Positions 45,483 through 57,245 of a stretch of 64,000 nt of DNA are shown here, piece after piece (position 1 is the first letter of the stretch; every line of letters starts with the position of its first letter). The position numbers were made by a program, and so were the translations under genes. The notes under the pieces were generated by a model, which worked only from the letters and a program-made list of their open reading frames with translations, did not search any database and was not told the origin of the DNA. Source of the stretch: Paragonimus skrjabini miyazakii (taxonomy: Eukaryota > Platyhelminthes > Trematoda > Plagiorchiida > Troglotrematidae); contig JTDE01001085.1 in assembly GCA_014338405.1 (NCBI GenBank), positions 12,602-76,601 on the forward strand. Direction: 5' to 3'.

Positions 45483-48009
45483 CTAATGCGTTAAGGAGTG
45501 TGTTAGATCACTGACCGTTTTCTTCATTGAAAAAATCGCTTAGAAAAGGTTAATTCTTCATATAGCATTGGTATGTCGGAGGTGAACTTAATTTGACCTA
45601 TAAAACATGGTATCACCCCTTGTATCGTTTGTGATGACGTCAATCTGAACACTCTGAAGTCGCCTAAAATGTCAACAACAAATTTTTCACTGTTGAAGCA
45701 AGCCTGATTTAAAACACCCTATTGGAATCATTCGCAACAACCTTAGCACTACATGTCTGGAACGCTCTGCTTGCTGGCCATAATCTCCATCCTGAAAAGT
45801 CGATCTGTAGGTGAACAATGCACACTGTATTTATCGGTTGTGATCGTGTCTGATAAACTATCGCTGTTACTGTACGATTGAAACACTCGTCTTTTGCTAT
45901 CCATTATTCGACGCCAATATGCATTGTCGAATGTGTACTTGTAATCACAGTAAGAAGTATATTGGCTGGTGATTTACCGTCTGGGTAGAATAAAATGTTT
46001 TTTTTTGATTAGCAAAGTCCCACGGAGTTGAACTAATTGTTAGACAGTTCACCGAAAGTCATTATATATTACCTCACTTCTCCAATCCAGCAGTTTGCTG
46101 GGTTTTTCATTTTTGTTTGACACCAGAATAACCGAACTGGCTTTTAACTGCCCTTCGAAATCTGAAGCTGAAGAAAAAACGGTTTTTACGGACTGTCTGG
46201 TTTCAATTTCCCTCGAATTCTCTTAGAAAGATGCTTTTTAATGCAGTTTCAGCTTTGGTGGAAATCGATGCAACCTTTCCTGTACGGAGGTTATCGAAAC
46301 GTATTCACCCTCAGATCAATCAAAAAATAGTGTTTCAACTACTTTTATCGCGATATGCCGTCGACATGACCAATAACACTCAATGTAGCAACTTCTATGC
46401 ACTACTGACCTTAAACACCAAAGGTGTCACACATAGAGTGCGCTTTTCCAACTTGTCACCGAACTGTCATTAAGACACACAATTCACCGTCATACATTGA
46501 AGTAACGGAAAACATACCTTTGAAGATGCGATATTTTGACGTTTGTCTGAATGGTAAGCCCAAAGCAACCTCAGTGAAGACAACCCGACTCACCTGAGGG
46601 GCGGTTTTATCACCGTTTTGTGTAGACTAAGTGTGATACGATCATGAAGGTCGGTTGGACACTATGAGCAACTGTACGGTTGAATAAAAAAATCTGAGAA
46701 GAGATTTATGAATAGTCTGTGGAAGGGTCTGCTTTAATCCAGCGGACTAGCAACAAACGATTTTTCACCAATCAGGTAGTTCTACTCGACCGACCGTAGT
46801 CTTGATGGGATCATTGTGCACGCTACAGGGTGAACGGTTACGTGCATCACCAGCGGGTGTGGACATGTAAAAGAGTGCAATAAAAAAGGTTCACAGTGTA
46901 TTCGACGCTCTGAGACTACTGATTGATGAATTCATCTGTCAAATTATTCAGAACTGTTCGGAGGCTAATGAGTCTGGGTTTTCTTCGATCGACCTGGAAA
47001 TGTTTATCAGGTTTCGATATATCTTTTCAGTAGGCGACCAAAACAAGTTTGCCGGATTTTTATCATATAGAAACCTTGGTGCATATATATTTCGGGGCAC
47101 CGTTACTGATAGTGAGGCCGACTGATCCACAGTAGAAACAACGGATATGTTGTCATCCATGTGTTACCAGAAGATGGACGATGACTTGGAGAGAAATAGT
47201 GTTGTACGCTGTCGCATTAAGCAGTTGATCTGCTACTTAACGAATTTCGGAAATGAAAATCCGATGTAAACAATCTATATTCCAAAGTTGCAATGATCTC
47301 CGAGAGACTAGCACAAAAGAGTAAACGGTAGATAATCAAAATTTGCGCAACGAAAATTCGAAATTTGAAACTATCGTAACAAGACAAACATAGTTTCTCG
47401 CACCTGAACAAAATGTACAGTGCTCTGTAGGTGGGAACATCTTCAAGGCAGAGATGTGAGGTATTTATGCTATAATATAATCTTCTTCAATCTGTCTATT
47501 TTTGCTCCACATGTTTTAATAAACATGTCATTTTATATTCACAATGGACACTACCGCTACCGCCACTTATCCGAAGACGTAGTTCTTTTAAAAATAGTTT
47601 ACCGTTACATCATCATCACCAGCATAGAAACTAGAGCATGAAACTACTCTACATGGGATAATTCACTGAGTGCACATAGATAACTCAAGAAATAAAACTA
47701 GCCGAATACTGAGCTAACTAAAAGCTTGTCTTGATGTTGACACTAACTTAGTTATTGAAGTCATTCATTAGTTCTTTTGCACATTTCGTGTTGATCGGAG
47801 ATAATTCTGTTTCTCAACGCAGTTTAATATAAGAGATGGCGAAACTCAAAAAGGGCTGACTAAATAGCCAGTGGACGTGCGAAAGTTGGAAACAAATGTG
47901 AGTACCATTGTTCAATTTTTATCACATACTCCTTTACTGCTCCTCAGCGATCAACGTCACCCAGATATGTTTACGGTTGCAGTGATTCTAACCTGATAAA
48001 TCCTGATCA
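45483..48009. other. anonymous stretch
   Basis: Frames up to 81 codons only. No gene or repeat recognised. Confidence 0.35.
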
Positions 48010-48285
48010 TAGATATATCGGATCATTTATCATGTCTTCCGTCGAGGTGATTGGGTAATCTGAGCATTACTAATAGGAGGATGTGTTTGGGCGTTTGCAC
48101 GTGGCTGAGTCTTGCCTAACGTGAAATCAGTTGCGCGGTGATCAATAAAGTGTGCTCATAAAAGCCTGTCCGGAGTTCAGATCCATTCCGTGGCGAGAAT
48201 GTGCATTGTTGACGAGCTCTGACAACATCGGATTTCAAGTCTGGTCATTTTTCTCCAGGATGCTGACCGGAAAGTTTATAGGCTA
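48010..48285 (+). mobile_element. tRNA-derived SINE with hammerhead remnant (copy S2)
   Basis: The tRNA-like head has a good D-arm/A-box stretch (TTGCGCGGTGATCAATAAAG, 48,133-48,152) and a near-consensus B-box (GGAGTTCAGATCC, 48,172-48,184). TGGCGAGAATGTGCATTG then leads into TTGACGAGCTC, the first hammerhead block with C changed to T, and AAGTCTGGTC, the cleavage site and stem I strand. The second core block is destroyed. It ends GCTGACCGGAAAGTTTATAGG, the same 3' end as copy S1. Confidence 0.65.
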
Positions 48286-49190
48286 GCTACAACTGTGACC
48301 ATTTGTGGATGAGGTTCATTCTTTTTCTATGTGGCTTCCTACCACACCTAAGATTTATTGACATCATTGTTGGTAGATAACACATGTACAAGAATGCATA
48401 AAAAACTCGCCGGACTACGATAAATTCACTTTCGAGTAGAAAATCAAGTCGACAACATTGCATTCAGCTGTTTGGAGAGCGAATACTTAGTCACTTTGGT
48501 GGTAATCCACTCAGGCGACGATGGTTGATTGAAGAGTAAACCTGACGACTTTTTTCATGAGTGAAAACATTCCGTTCATTTCAACTTTGTTATCATCATC
48601 ATAGTGTAGCTTAAATATTAGATGATCAGATGCTGATGCAGTCATTTTCTCGTGGCACTTATCACAGACCAATTTTACTCGTGCTGATTGCCTACAGTGC
48701 AAACACAGGCTCAAGTTCCGATCAACTCTGAACTGCTTCTGTCTGTGTACAATCAATATCCAACTTATTGCGCTACTAAACGTGATGTGCCCTATTTTAC
48801 GACACCTGAGAATTTCACTTAAATACGGAACAAATGGCTGGAAAGATAATTATCGTTGCCACATTCTCAAGTTCGGTTTGAAACTCCAATAAATGCACTT
48901 GTTCTCGCAGGAAAAACCGCAAATAATATTTAACTATTTCACACCTTGTTAGTGTGATTGGGTTCAGTTCACCCCCGGATTACTATTTTGTATAGGTCAC
49001 AGCCGTAAGAGTTTGAAGTGATGCTCCTAGTATCTCATGCTGCCACACCCTCAATTTCGACTTCGCTTGGATGTATCAGGTAGAAACAGTCTGAACTGGA
49101 GACCAGACTGACAAACTGTGTCTATAAACAACGTTTTAATACAACTTCACTTTTTCTGTCACTAGCGTTCCGGAGCTGTGTAAACACATG
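48286..49190. other. intergenic stretch upstream of the PLAC8-like gene
   Basis: Nothing recognisable other than a T/A-rich region near the gene. Confidence 0.4.
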
Positions 49191-49199
49191 CATGTGAAA

Positions 49200-49213
49200 T
49201 ATATACATATATA
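49200..49213 (+). promoter_or_regulatory. possible TATA-type core promoter
   Basis: TATATACATATATA lies about 95 bases before the ATG of the PLAC8-like gene on the same strand. Spacing is suitable for a short 5' UTR; there is no other evidence. Confidence 0.25.
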
Positions 49214-49302
49214 CTGACCGTATTTATTCTGCCCACTTTTACAGTCGTGTATTAAAACTGACTGCCTGGTCTCCTGATCATTATACTCTGGTCAGTTCAA
49301 AT

Positions 49303-49962
49303 ATGCAGGCTACTACAGCTCCTCCATCCGCTGCCACGGTAATTACCTCACAACCCACAGTCGTTTACCCGAGGGAGCCATCAGAAAACAACTGGCGTTT
49401 TCAACTGTTTGACATCCCCGACTTTGGACTGTTTGCGTTGTCATGCTGTTGTCCGTGCATTGTGTTTGGCAGTGTGGCTCAAGATATCGGTCAATCCTAC
49501 ACTCTTTGTTGTTTAGCATCACTGTGCTCTTTGCTAACCCTTCAAGTGGAATGCAACTGGCTGGTTGGCTGTTTGCTTCGGGAACGCGTACGCCGACGGT
49601 ATCGCATTCGTGGTAACCTGGTGGCAGATTGCTGCACCTACTGTTGCTGTTATGCCTGTACACTGAACCAGGCGGCGTTGCAAGCGGAGTTTGAGAATTC
49701 CAGACATGGACAGAATCGCAATTCCGATTTTTCTATTCGTTTGGGACAGCGGCAGTTCACCATCCGTTCCCAGCCTGCACAGCCCGTAGCCCAAGCGTAT
49801 CCAACCCCCACATCAAGTCAGCCAACTTGTGTGCCGCTACTGTCGACTACGGTCACTACGACCGCCTCTCCTGGAGCAGCGCCGACCATGAATTCGTCCG
49901 ACCAGATCTGCGTGAATCAAAGTCAGATCGCTGGTACCCTACAGCAACCCATCAACGTCTAG
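49303..49962 (+). CDS. PLAC8/cornifelin-family cysteine-rich protein
   Basis: A single-exon frame of 219 codons. A Ser/Thr/Pro-rich N-terminus (1-28) leads into the PLAC8 domain (about 29-132): Trp31 followed by FDI, the core CCCPCIVFGSVAQDI (48-62), hydrophobic Cys-rich text (65-92), RERVRRRYRIRGNLVADC (93-110) and CCYACTLNQAALQAEFE (115-131). 'CCxPC..FG' and 'R..R..Y.I.G....DC....C..C.L.Q...E' are the family hallmarks. A low-complexity Gln/Ser/Thr/Pro tail (133-219) follows. Family members are membrane-associated proteins linked in plants to cell-size control and metal or calcium transport and in animals to differentiation; the role here is unknown. The ATG is the first in frame and has a plausible upstream TATA. 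No intron is seen, although family members often have them. The stop is TAG at 49,960-49,962. Confidence 0.9.
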   Translation: MQATTAPPSAATVITSQPTVVYPREPSENNWRFQLFDIPDFGLFALSCCCPCIVFGSVAQDIGQSYTLCCLASLCSLLTLQVECNWLVGCLLRERVRRRYRIRGNLVADCCTYCCCYACTLNQAALQAEFENSRHGQNRNSDFSIRLGQRQFTIRSQPAQPVAQAYPTPTSSQPTCVPLLSTTVTTTASPGAAPTMNSSDQICVNQSQIAGTLQQPINV

Positions 49963-52900
49963 TGTTTCACCTCTCTTTTCATAAATTTGTTGTTTAAAAC
50001 TCTGATAGTCATCAAGAGTATGACCATAGGTTGATTCACCATGAATCTATTTCAATAACGTAAAATGGATTTTCTCTCTTGTTGTTCTCAACAAACAATG
50101 AGTCCCTTAGAAGTAGAAGAGGGGTTTCTAACCAAAGTGAGCAGTAACTAACAAATATTCCTATATTGTACCGCTGAACTTATGGTTAACACGCAATGAC
50201 ATCGAGTTATGTAACTCAATTCACTAAATTTTGGCAAGTTCAAATCTGAGGAACCATGGCCAGACGTGAACCGAAAATCCTAAATTCGAGGTATTAATAC
50301 AACTTTATAAATTAACTGGTGATAATCTTTGTTCTGTCATGTGAAGGTCTGAATCCGACCATATTTTTAGCCGATTTATAAACTTCTAATTGATAGAGCA
50401 TGTGATATTCTTATCAAGTCTAAACAGCCGAGCCATGATATAAACGCCGATTCTCGGTTCAAACTCGTTGGGGCTACCGGTGAAGTAGTGCCTTTGGAGA
50501 GGAGAGAATCAAATTAAGCAAAAACCGACGTTGATCTTCTAGATTATAGTTTCAAATTGCACAACTAGTGAGAATGTACCGTGACTGGTATATCGCAATA
50601 TGCAAAGTGTTGGTTTGTACGAAATACTGAAGACACACGTTGTCTGCAAATTAACTGACAATGAGTCTAATCCTGTTAATTCGTTCCGTTCCACATATAC
50701 TGTGCAAATTTCATCAGTAAGTTTACAATCATAATCAGTCTGTTGTAACAATATATGCATTATCCGCAGCTCTGCGACATACGACGGCGTCTGTAGTTGC
50801 ATTGTGGGATCGAAGAAAGAAACATTTGTAAGTAGAGCACAACGACACCACTGCCAAACAATGTTGTCAATGATGCAGTTCACACTAACATCTCGTAGAA
50901 GTTTTCAGATTAATCGCTATGTCCTGATTTTCCCGAATCATAGTATAAATGTCTTGTGATGACGTCATGATGGCCCAAGAGTCGAGGTTCACTTAATCCA
51001 TCGCTTTTGTCGTACCTGCCCAAACGGAAACTGCCTATTTCTCGATTTTTTTGAGTTGGCATGTCGCTACATGACTGAATGAGCGCTCCACCAGTTAAAC
51101 TGGCCTACTGTCTGTCAGTCATCCTGATAACATGGGTAACAGGAATGGACCGACTATCTGATACACGAATTGCAACATTGCACACAAGCTAGTGTGTTTA
51201 ACTAACAGTGTTGAAAAATCATTCGATTCACTCATAACTTCATGCTTATTGCTGCAATGTGCTGGAACTCAGCTGGCCCATGCACGTTGCATATTGATAG
51301 CATGGCTTCAAAACAGATGCTCTCTAAATATCCGAAGATGAGCCACCTTTGGTGAATCAACCGGTACAAAGCGTAGCAAGTGGTTACGTTCACATAATGC
51401 TGATGAATGGAGCTAACACGTTTATGAAGCGAGGATTTATCATTGGGGAAGTGGCAATATCACCAGCGTCCAGTTTAATATCTTTTGATTGAACATAGTT
51501 GGGTGACAAAAATGATGTTATTGCGAATATTTATGGAAGAAGTTAGTGATACGCACTTAAGGGTTCTGATAAGTCTTCGAAACGAAATCGCGTACATATG
51601 CAACAGAAGTTTGTTCACCACGGTTAGCTCTTACAGATCACGATTGAGATTAATCAGTTTGTGGTCATAGAGAAACGATCTGACGGTTGAAGATCTTCAT
51701 GTAGCCATCCAAACTGATCAGCGACAACTGAATTCATAAGATTCACAAGACGGTTACAGATTAAAAGCATACAATGTTTACGCATGTGTAATTTTGTGTA
51801 AGGCGGTGTTGGTGGTTATTAAAACGGCTTCAGTAGAAGTGGACAGAGAAAGTCAACAAGATTAGAGACACAAATTGGAAAAAGTTGCCGAAAGAGCTAG
51901 AAAGGGAAAGTGTATAGCAGAAAATAAAGCCCACTCCAACAGTCAAATATAGTACACATCATTCGGCACTCAGTTGACGGTTACCTATAATAGAGGGAAC
52001 TGTAAAATGTTATGCAGTTCACCCTATCGGAGTTATTCTAAGGGTCAAGGCCAATATGCTCGCCTCGGTTTTCTCGATGTGCGCAGACAAGCGCTTGGAA
52101 ATATCTACTGACATATAAATGTCATGTTCCAGGCTGTACACACCAGAACGCCAAATGAATGTTGTCTGATAATCAGCCGGTTCTTTTGTTGGTATGGCTT
52201 CAACGAACTAAGCCGAATATAAGGAGGTTGGCGAGGCAAGGTTGATGGTGATCAGTAGGCAATCAAGTGTGCTACCTCTGACTCGTCGACGATGCACAAA
52301 GAGGTCTCAGCAGTCGCTTGTATGTTGGGCTCTTATTAAAAGCTTACCGGCTAGGTGAACAATAACGAGAGGTTTCCTTAATGAAACTTGGTAAGCCATG
52401 TATTGAGCAATGTAGGTACCAAACCGCCTCACATAACTCTTATCGTACAGTTAAAACACTTTCTGAAGAGATCGTTTCTAAGTCCTATTGACGAACAGTG
52501 GTACTTAAACTTTCACCCCCAACACACGAAATTAGAACAAATCGACTGTTTGGCTGACAGTCTCAGGTTATTCTGCGCTGGCCGACTGGTTTATATGATG
52601 AAGTTAGACATTACAGATCATCAGACTTTAGTTCCTTTGCATATTTAGCATGCACATATGTCAGAAGGTATTTGAAGCACAATTCACTGAACTCTCTGAA
52701 CCGTCGTTTGTCGTACTGGTTGCTAGATTCCTTGACTTTAGACGTGATTGCTGTAAACAAAGTTGAAAAGTGTTGCCTGTCAGATACTACCTAACCCGAA
52801 TGGTAGAAGTAAAATTCCAGTTACTGAAGATTAAATCCAAGTTTATCCTCATAATTCAACTTTCTAGTCAAACCAGTCGAGATTTAGGGAAACTCTGGGT

Positions 52901-55900
52901 GTTCGGCCTACCGTGCTTGTAAGTTAATCGTGGAAGAGACAAACAAAAACAGCAGACAATCAGATTTAGTACTTTCAGGCCTTAAACAGAACAGATGTGA
53001 CAGAATATAGTGTGCGTCTTGCTGATGCTTATTATGTAATAATTCCTTGGTTAAGCTATAATAAGTTAAAACCAAAAGACTTATAGGATTCACTCTGTGA
53101 ATTCAGATGCCCCATAAACCCATCCAACCTATTGACAACCTTTCCACACACTGTATGTCAATCACATCAACACGTGACATTTGATGACTGCTTAACGTGG
53201 GGCTTGAATAATGTAAATTGTTCGATTTAAATCGCTTAATTGAAGCACTCTAAGATGATCAGCATATTACAAAGCATATAACCCCTTTGGTTTTTACTCG
53301 TTGTGGCTCAAACAATGGAGTAATTAATAACGTACAGTGAACATTGAAAGAAGTAACAGGATGTACAAAAATAGACTCAGATTACATATCTTAAAGGCAT
53401 CAAATGACAGTTTGTCAGCTCGTGATCTTACATTATTTGTCGCAATGCAACGCCGTGTGCGCAGTGAAGCAGGTTCAGTTCTGGAATGGCGCAGCCGACA
53501 AGGCACTCGAGAATCTTATGACACAAAAAAGAGTTGTGGAGAGAGGTAGTGGATTTTTTTAAGTCTCCCTGATTTTGAGGGCTATTCAAGTGTTCTTGAG
53601 TAATGGGTTCTAATTCAGCTAATCATAGTTCAGAAGCGCTTTCCGACATTTCACTACGAGTTGGAGACTTTGCCGCTTGATAATTTTGCCATCTGAGCGT
53701 TGTCTTTCAAGAAACTAAATATTCTCACGACTGTTCTCGGTTACTTGGCTTCGATCTTACGGTTTTGAAGTAACTTCACTGATATTTATCTAGTTGTCTA
53801 AAACTTTCCTGATGATCATCGGTTTCTCAAACGTGACTGACGTGATGTTTTCTGGAGCTTTCCAAATCCAACCCAAGGAGCTATTCTGTTTCCTAAAAGA
53901 CTGACTGGCTCATCATAAAATCTAGAAGCTAACTGGTGAATTGTGTCACAATTGTATCGGTCATACACAGGGTCCGTGAGTTTTTCCTGCTGGAGTAACC
54001 CTGTTGAGTTTGGACAAGACATTCTTATCCGATAGAATCAGTAACACATATGTGCACCTACGGCACCACAATAATCTGGCATGGACAATGGACCTGAATG
54101 GCAGTCAGGTAGATCAGCACTTTTCGTTCGCCACCAAAATTTTGCCTACCAGCCGCACTTATTTGCATACTACTTATAAAAAACAAGGGAGTACGTTGTG
54201 AGAGCGAAGACAAATAACCCACTGTGTTTGAGAAGACATGTTTGTGGCACATTCATAGCATTTGCACATAAATAATCCTAAAGGAAGCATTCCTAATAAG
54301 CATAAAAGCATAAAAGCGAAGTAGTTTCACGTCAAAAAATATTATCTCACTGGCTTCATCCATACTTAGTTGTATGTAGTAGTGTGTCAAACCACGGTAT
54401 CACTTTTAAGGTCAGACCGTAATGTAGATCATGAAGCGGATCACGGCATAATTTTGGTCCCTACTTCGCAGTGTTCCGTTATGGAAAGTTGTAATGGATA
54501 ATTCTCAGTTTCCTTATTGAAGAACCGTCCTTGCTGTAGTTTGCCCCGCGAGTCTCAGCACGGAAGCATAGAAAGACAAACCCACAGTAGACTCACTCAC
54601 GGAAAACCATCAGTAGACGAAATGATCAGATGGGAGGAGACACGGTTGACTTGGTCCAAACTTGAATTGGCCCTCACCAGCACGGTGCGTTTTGTAGTTT
54701 GTTGCTTCGCAGTAGAAGTTGCAGGTCACAAAATTCGATCAAGGGTGTCATAAGTCTGTCTTTCGAAATACCTACGCTTACGAAGAGATGAATGCATTAG
54801 TGGTTTTCCTTTCAGAAAAGCAATTAACGTATTCTAGTTGAAACGTTTGCCTACGTTTTGATGATATCACAATTATGCCCTATGGTAGTCGTCTGATCAG
54901 GCTATTGGAACACTGTACCATTCTTTTCTCAGAATCACCGCTGGCATACTCGGTAATCTGAACGACCGACTGTCGTCTATCGCCACTGACAGCCGGTTCC
55001 ATAAGTGACCAGTAAGGTGGGAATCTGGTAACAGTGGTGGTCGGGGATGTCGTCCTGAACACAAACATCACAAAATGACTAGGACGAGTCTGCGGGTTTG
55101 ATAATATATAAAAAGATGCATTCTTTCATTACCGATGTAACTTGTTTTTTTAAGGCTAAAGGATTCGTCTGTACACCGGAACCACAAAACAGATAGAGCA
55201 ATTCGTTCCTACTTTCTCACTTGGTTGCAACACAGACGTGAATCAAGCCATTACGGTGATTTCCAACTACGTCATCTACAACTAGGTATCAGTGGTAAAA
55301 ACGTCGGTTAACAAGTTCCGTCAACCGTATCCAACTCAACACTTTGCCAGATAAATCAAACGGTTGCCTATTTCGAAATGAGTTGTTGAGGACAGTAGGT
55401 TGGTTGGGGTGAATACCTTCATTCTCTGATACGAACATAAGCTGAACTTTGACAAGCAGTGTCCAACACGGATATTAAAATGAATCTGTAGTGTTTCATT
55501 GTTATAGCTCACCATCTGACATCTTGAACATCTCCGGTTCTGAGTATTCTACTCTTCAGATATCCATTTAAAGCACTCAGTCCATCGGCTAGTTAAACAT
55601 GTCAACGTGGTTATACGTTCGGACATCTCATAGTTAACCAAACCTGCACCACACAATGCACTAGTTCGCCAAATTATTTTCTTCTGTACATTCGGTATGC
55701 TACTGTGATTGCATGAGTGACCCGGTAACTGACATGCAGTCGCATGTTTGACTGATTCAAACTGAACATCACACGTGACTCTGCAATCACATCCCCTTTC
55801 ACATAAAGCATAACGCAAGTTTCGCATTATTGGAACTAGTAGTGTTTCGACCGGTCATCGTTACCGATGAGGTTACAAATGCGCCTATCTGTCAGTTAAA

Positions 55901-55937
55901 GATAAATAGTACTGGTGAGTAGTATGGCAGGCTGGAT
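49963..55937. other. anonymous stretch
   Basis: Six kilobases without a supportable gene; frames reach 114 codons (50,539-50,883 minus) but lack family features. A D-arm-like TTGATAGAGCATG at 50,390 and a GGTTCAAACTC at 50,453 hint at a tRNA-like SINE but no fold holds. Confidence 0.35.
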
Positions 55938-55969
55938 GACTTAGAAGAGACTAAAATGTGAAAAATCTG

Positions 55970-56049
55970 AACCTCGACTGGATTCGAACCAGTGGCAGAA
56001 ACAACATACCCAGACGTGAAAAGTGCTCTACTAGCTGAGCTACGAAGCC
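55970..56049 (-). other. tRNA-like unit, left arm
   Basis: On the minus strand an acceptor GGCTTCG pairs with CGAGGTT (four Watson-Crick and three G-U pairs). A D-arm TAGCTCAGCTAGTAGAGCA has a perfect GCTC/GAGC stem and a consensus A-box. A T-arm ACTGGTTCGAATCCAGT has a perfect five-pair stem and a consensus B-box. The anticodon arm does not fold and the region is too long (31 nt between D- and T-stems), so it is not a working tRNA. TTTTT five bases downstream (55,961-55,965) could terminate RNA polymerase III. Confidence 0.65.
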
Positions 56050-56362
56050 ATGCCGGAAGCTCAAAAATTTCACACCGGAACCTAGTTACTCACCTAATCA
56101 ACTGTGTCATATGATCCAGTAGACATTGTCCAAGCAAGATTTCTCGATCAGTTCACGCTAGAATCCACCAGCGCCACTGATGAGTAACTTGTTAGTAATA
56201 AAATATCGATGCTCATCAATGGCTTTGATGGATTCCGACGTGAACTATTCGGGAAATCTTGCTTGGGCAATCAATCTGCTGGGCCATATGATGAATTCCA
56301 TATAACAAAGATGATTGGGTGAGTTAGTGGGTGCAGGTGTGAACTTTCTGAACATTCGGCGT

Positions 56363-56442
56363 GGCTTCGTTGCCTAGCTGGTACAGCATTTTCCCTCTTT
56401 GGACATGTTGTTTCTGTCGCTGATTCGAATCTAGCCGAAGTT
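56363..56442 (+). other. tRNA-like unit, right arm
   Basis: Same 80-nt length and layout as the left arm. GGCTTCG pairs with CGAAGTT in the acceptor. The D-arm is worn (TTGCCTAGCTGGTACAGCA), and the B-box is GATTCGAATC with a T-stem that has one mismatch. No T-run follows within 20 bases, so only the left unit keeps a terminator. Anticodon arm missing as in the left copy. Confidence 0.6.
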
Positions 56443-56484
56443 CAGAATTGTCATAATTGAGTTTCTTCTAAGTTAAAGATAGAG

Positions 56485-57015
56485 TTCACAAAACATATTT
56501 GTAATCGGTTTTGCTCAACAGATCAGGGATCTGTCCATTCGTGCGGAAGATGCATCTAGACATCCAGTGCTCGACTACCGTTGTCTACGCCAGCTAGACT
56601 ATATCGAATGGCCTGACTGTTTAAACCCCGACAGTCCGTCGATTCGTAATTAGAAAATGTCCAAGTTTGGGACCGATAACCGAAGTAATGAACATGCAAT
56701 CTTCGCTGGTTATTTCGCTTACTCCTTAGGCGGACAAGGCGTCTGACACACGCTGTATTGTTCACTGTGGCTGCTAACGGCTGGAGAAGCCACAAGGCAA
56801 TCATGCGAGCAAGACTGCTAAATGGTGTATAACTAGTCTGGGAGTCTCAGACAATTACCAGCACTGGTTATAAACATTATCGGGCATGGTAATATGATGC
56901 CCGCAAGTGGCAACAGTTGACGTTTCCTTTTATTCTCTTTCATGAACCTCTAATAATTTGTTTCTTTTTGTTGTTTTCTTTATTCTTCTCCCTCTTATTT
57001 CTCATGTAGGTGTTT
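56485..57015 (+). mobile_element. third RTE-type LINE family, C-terminal fragment
   Basis: The frame reads DLSIRAEDASRHPVLDYRCL and RQLDYIEW (compare 'TWPLRxEDxRRLxVFDHRCLR...I.W' in RTEs), then after shifts LRWLFRLLLRRTRR, VLFTVAANGWRSHK (from 'LRWLGHVLRM...RVLFxVxxxGWRKxRGG'). A pyrimidine-rich 3' UTR-like run follows to about 57,015. It starts only about 10 bases after the palindrome, so the palindrome may have landed at or in this LINE. Sequence differs from both other RTE families here. Confidence 0.65.
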
Positions 57016-57064
57016 ACACAGTTATGACTACTATCAGAATCAACAGTAACCTGAGCTGTAACAG

Positions 57065-57245
57065 TCGCGAGCACTTTTCAGAGTCGAAAATTTGGATGAT
57101 ATTGCAGCTCATCAGCAATGCACAACTTTGCCGTAATCAAGTGATGAACTTCTCACGTGTTTTCATGAGTCAACCGCGTTAACTGATGTAACATTGACCT
57201 CACACAAAACACACAAATCACTTACGCTCGTGAGTAGGGCTCAAA
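57065..57245 (-). mobile_element. tRNA-derived SINE with hammerhead remnant (copy S6)
   Basis: On the minus strand TGTGTGAGGTCAATGTTACA, AGTTAACGCGGTTGACTCATGA match the tRNA-like head of copy S1. GTGCATTGCTGATGAGCTGC then gives stem I and the complete first core block (57,105-57,124 region), and TTCGACTCTG with AAGTGC gives the loop, cleavage region and stem I partner. The second core block is lost. The leader half is absent. Confidence 0.6.

Larger units (their letters stand above)
55938..56476. repeat. imperfect palindrome with outward-facing tRNA-like arms
   Basis: Left arm about 55,938-56,186 and right arm about 56,210-56,476 are inverted copies of each other around a 25-base centre (ACTGATGAG at 56,176 against CTCATCAAT at 56,212). 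Matching segments include GACAATGTC-side CAAGCAAGATTTCTCGATCA against GGGAAATCTTGCTTGGGC, GTTCACGCTAGAATCCACCA against GGATTCCGACGTGAAC, and CATATGATCCAGTAGA against CTGCTGGGCCATATG. The outer ends are ACTTAGAAGA and TCTTCTAAGT. Each arm contains an 80-nt tRNA-like unit pointing outward. It resembles a foldback or MITE-type element, or two tRNA-headed units joined head to head. Confidence 0.8.

Noticed and set aside
50385..50470. tRNA-like A and B boxes
   Set aside because: Acceptor and T-stems cannot be paired and no copy was found in the window.
55970..56049. A functional tRNA gene
   Set aside because: The D- and T-arms are good but there is no anticodon stem and the central region is too long; it also recurs as an inverted copy.
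56176..56220. CTGATGAG at the palindrome centre as a hammerhead
   Set aside because: No GAAA follows and the sequence is explained by the palindrome pairing with CTCATCA on the other side.
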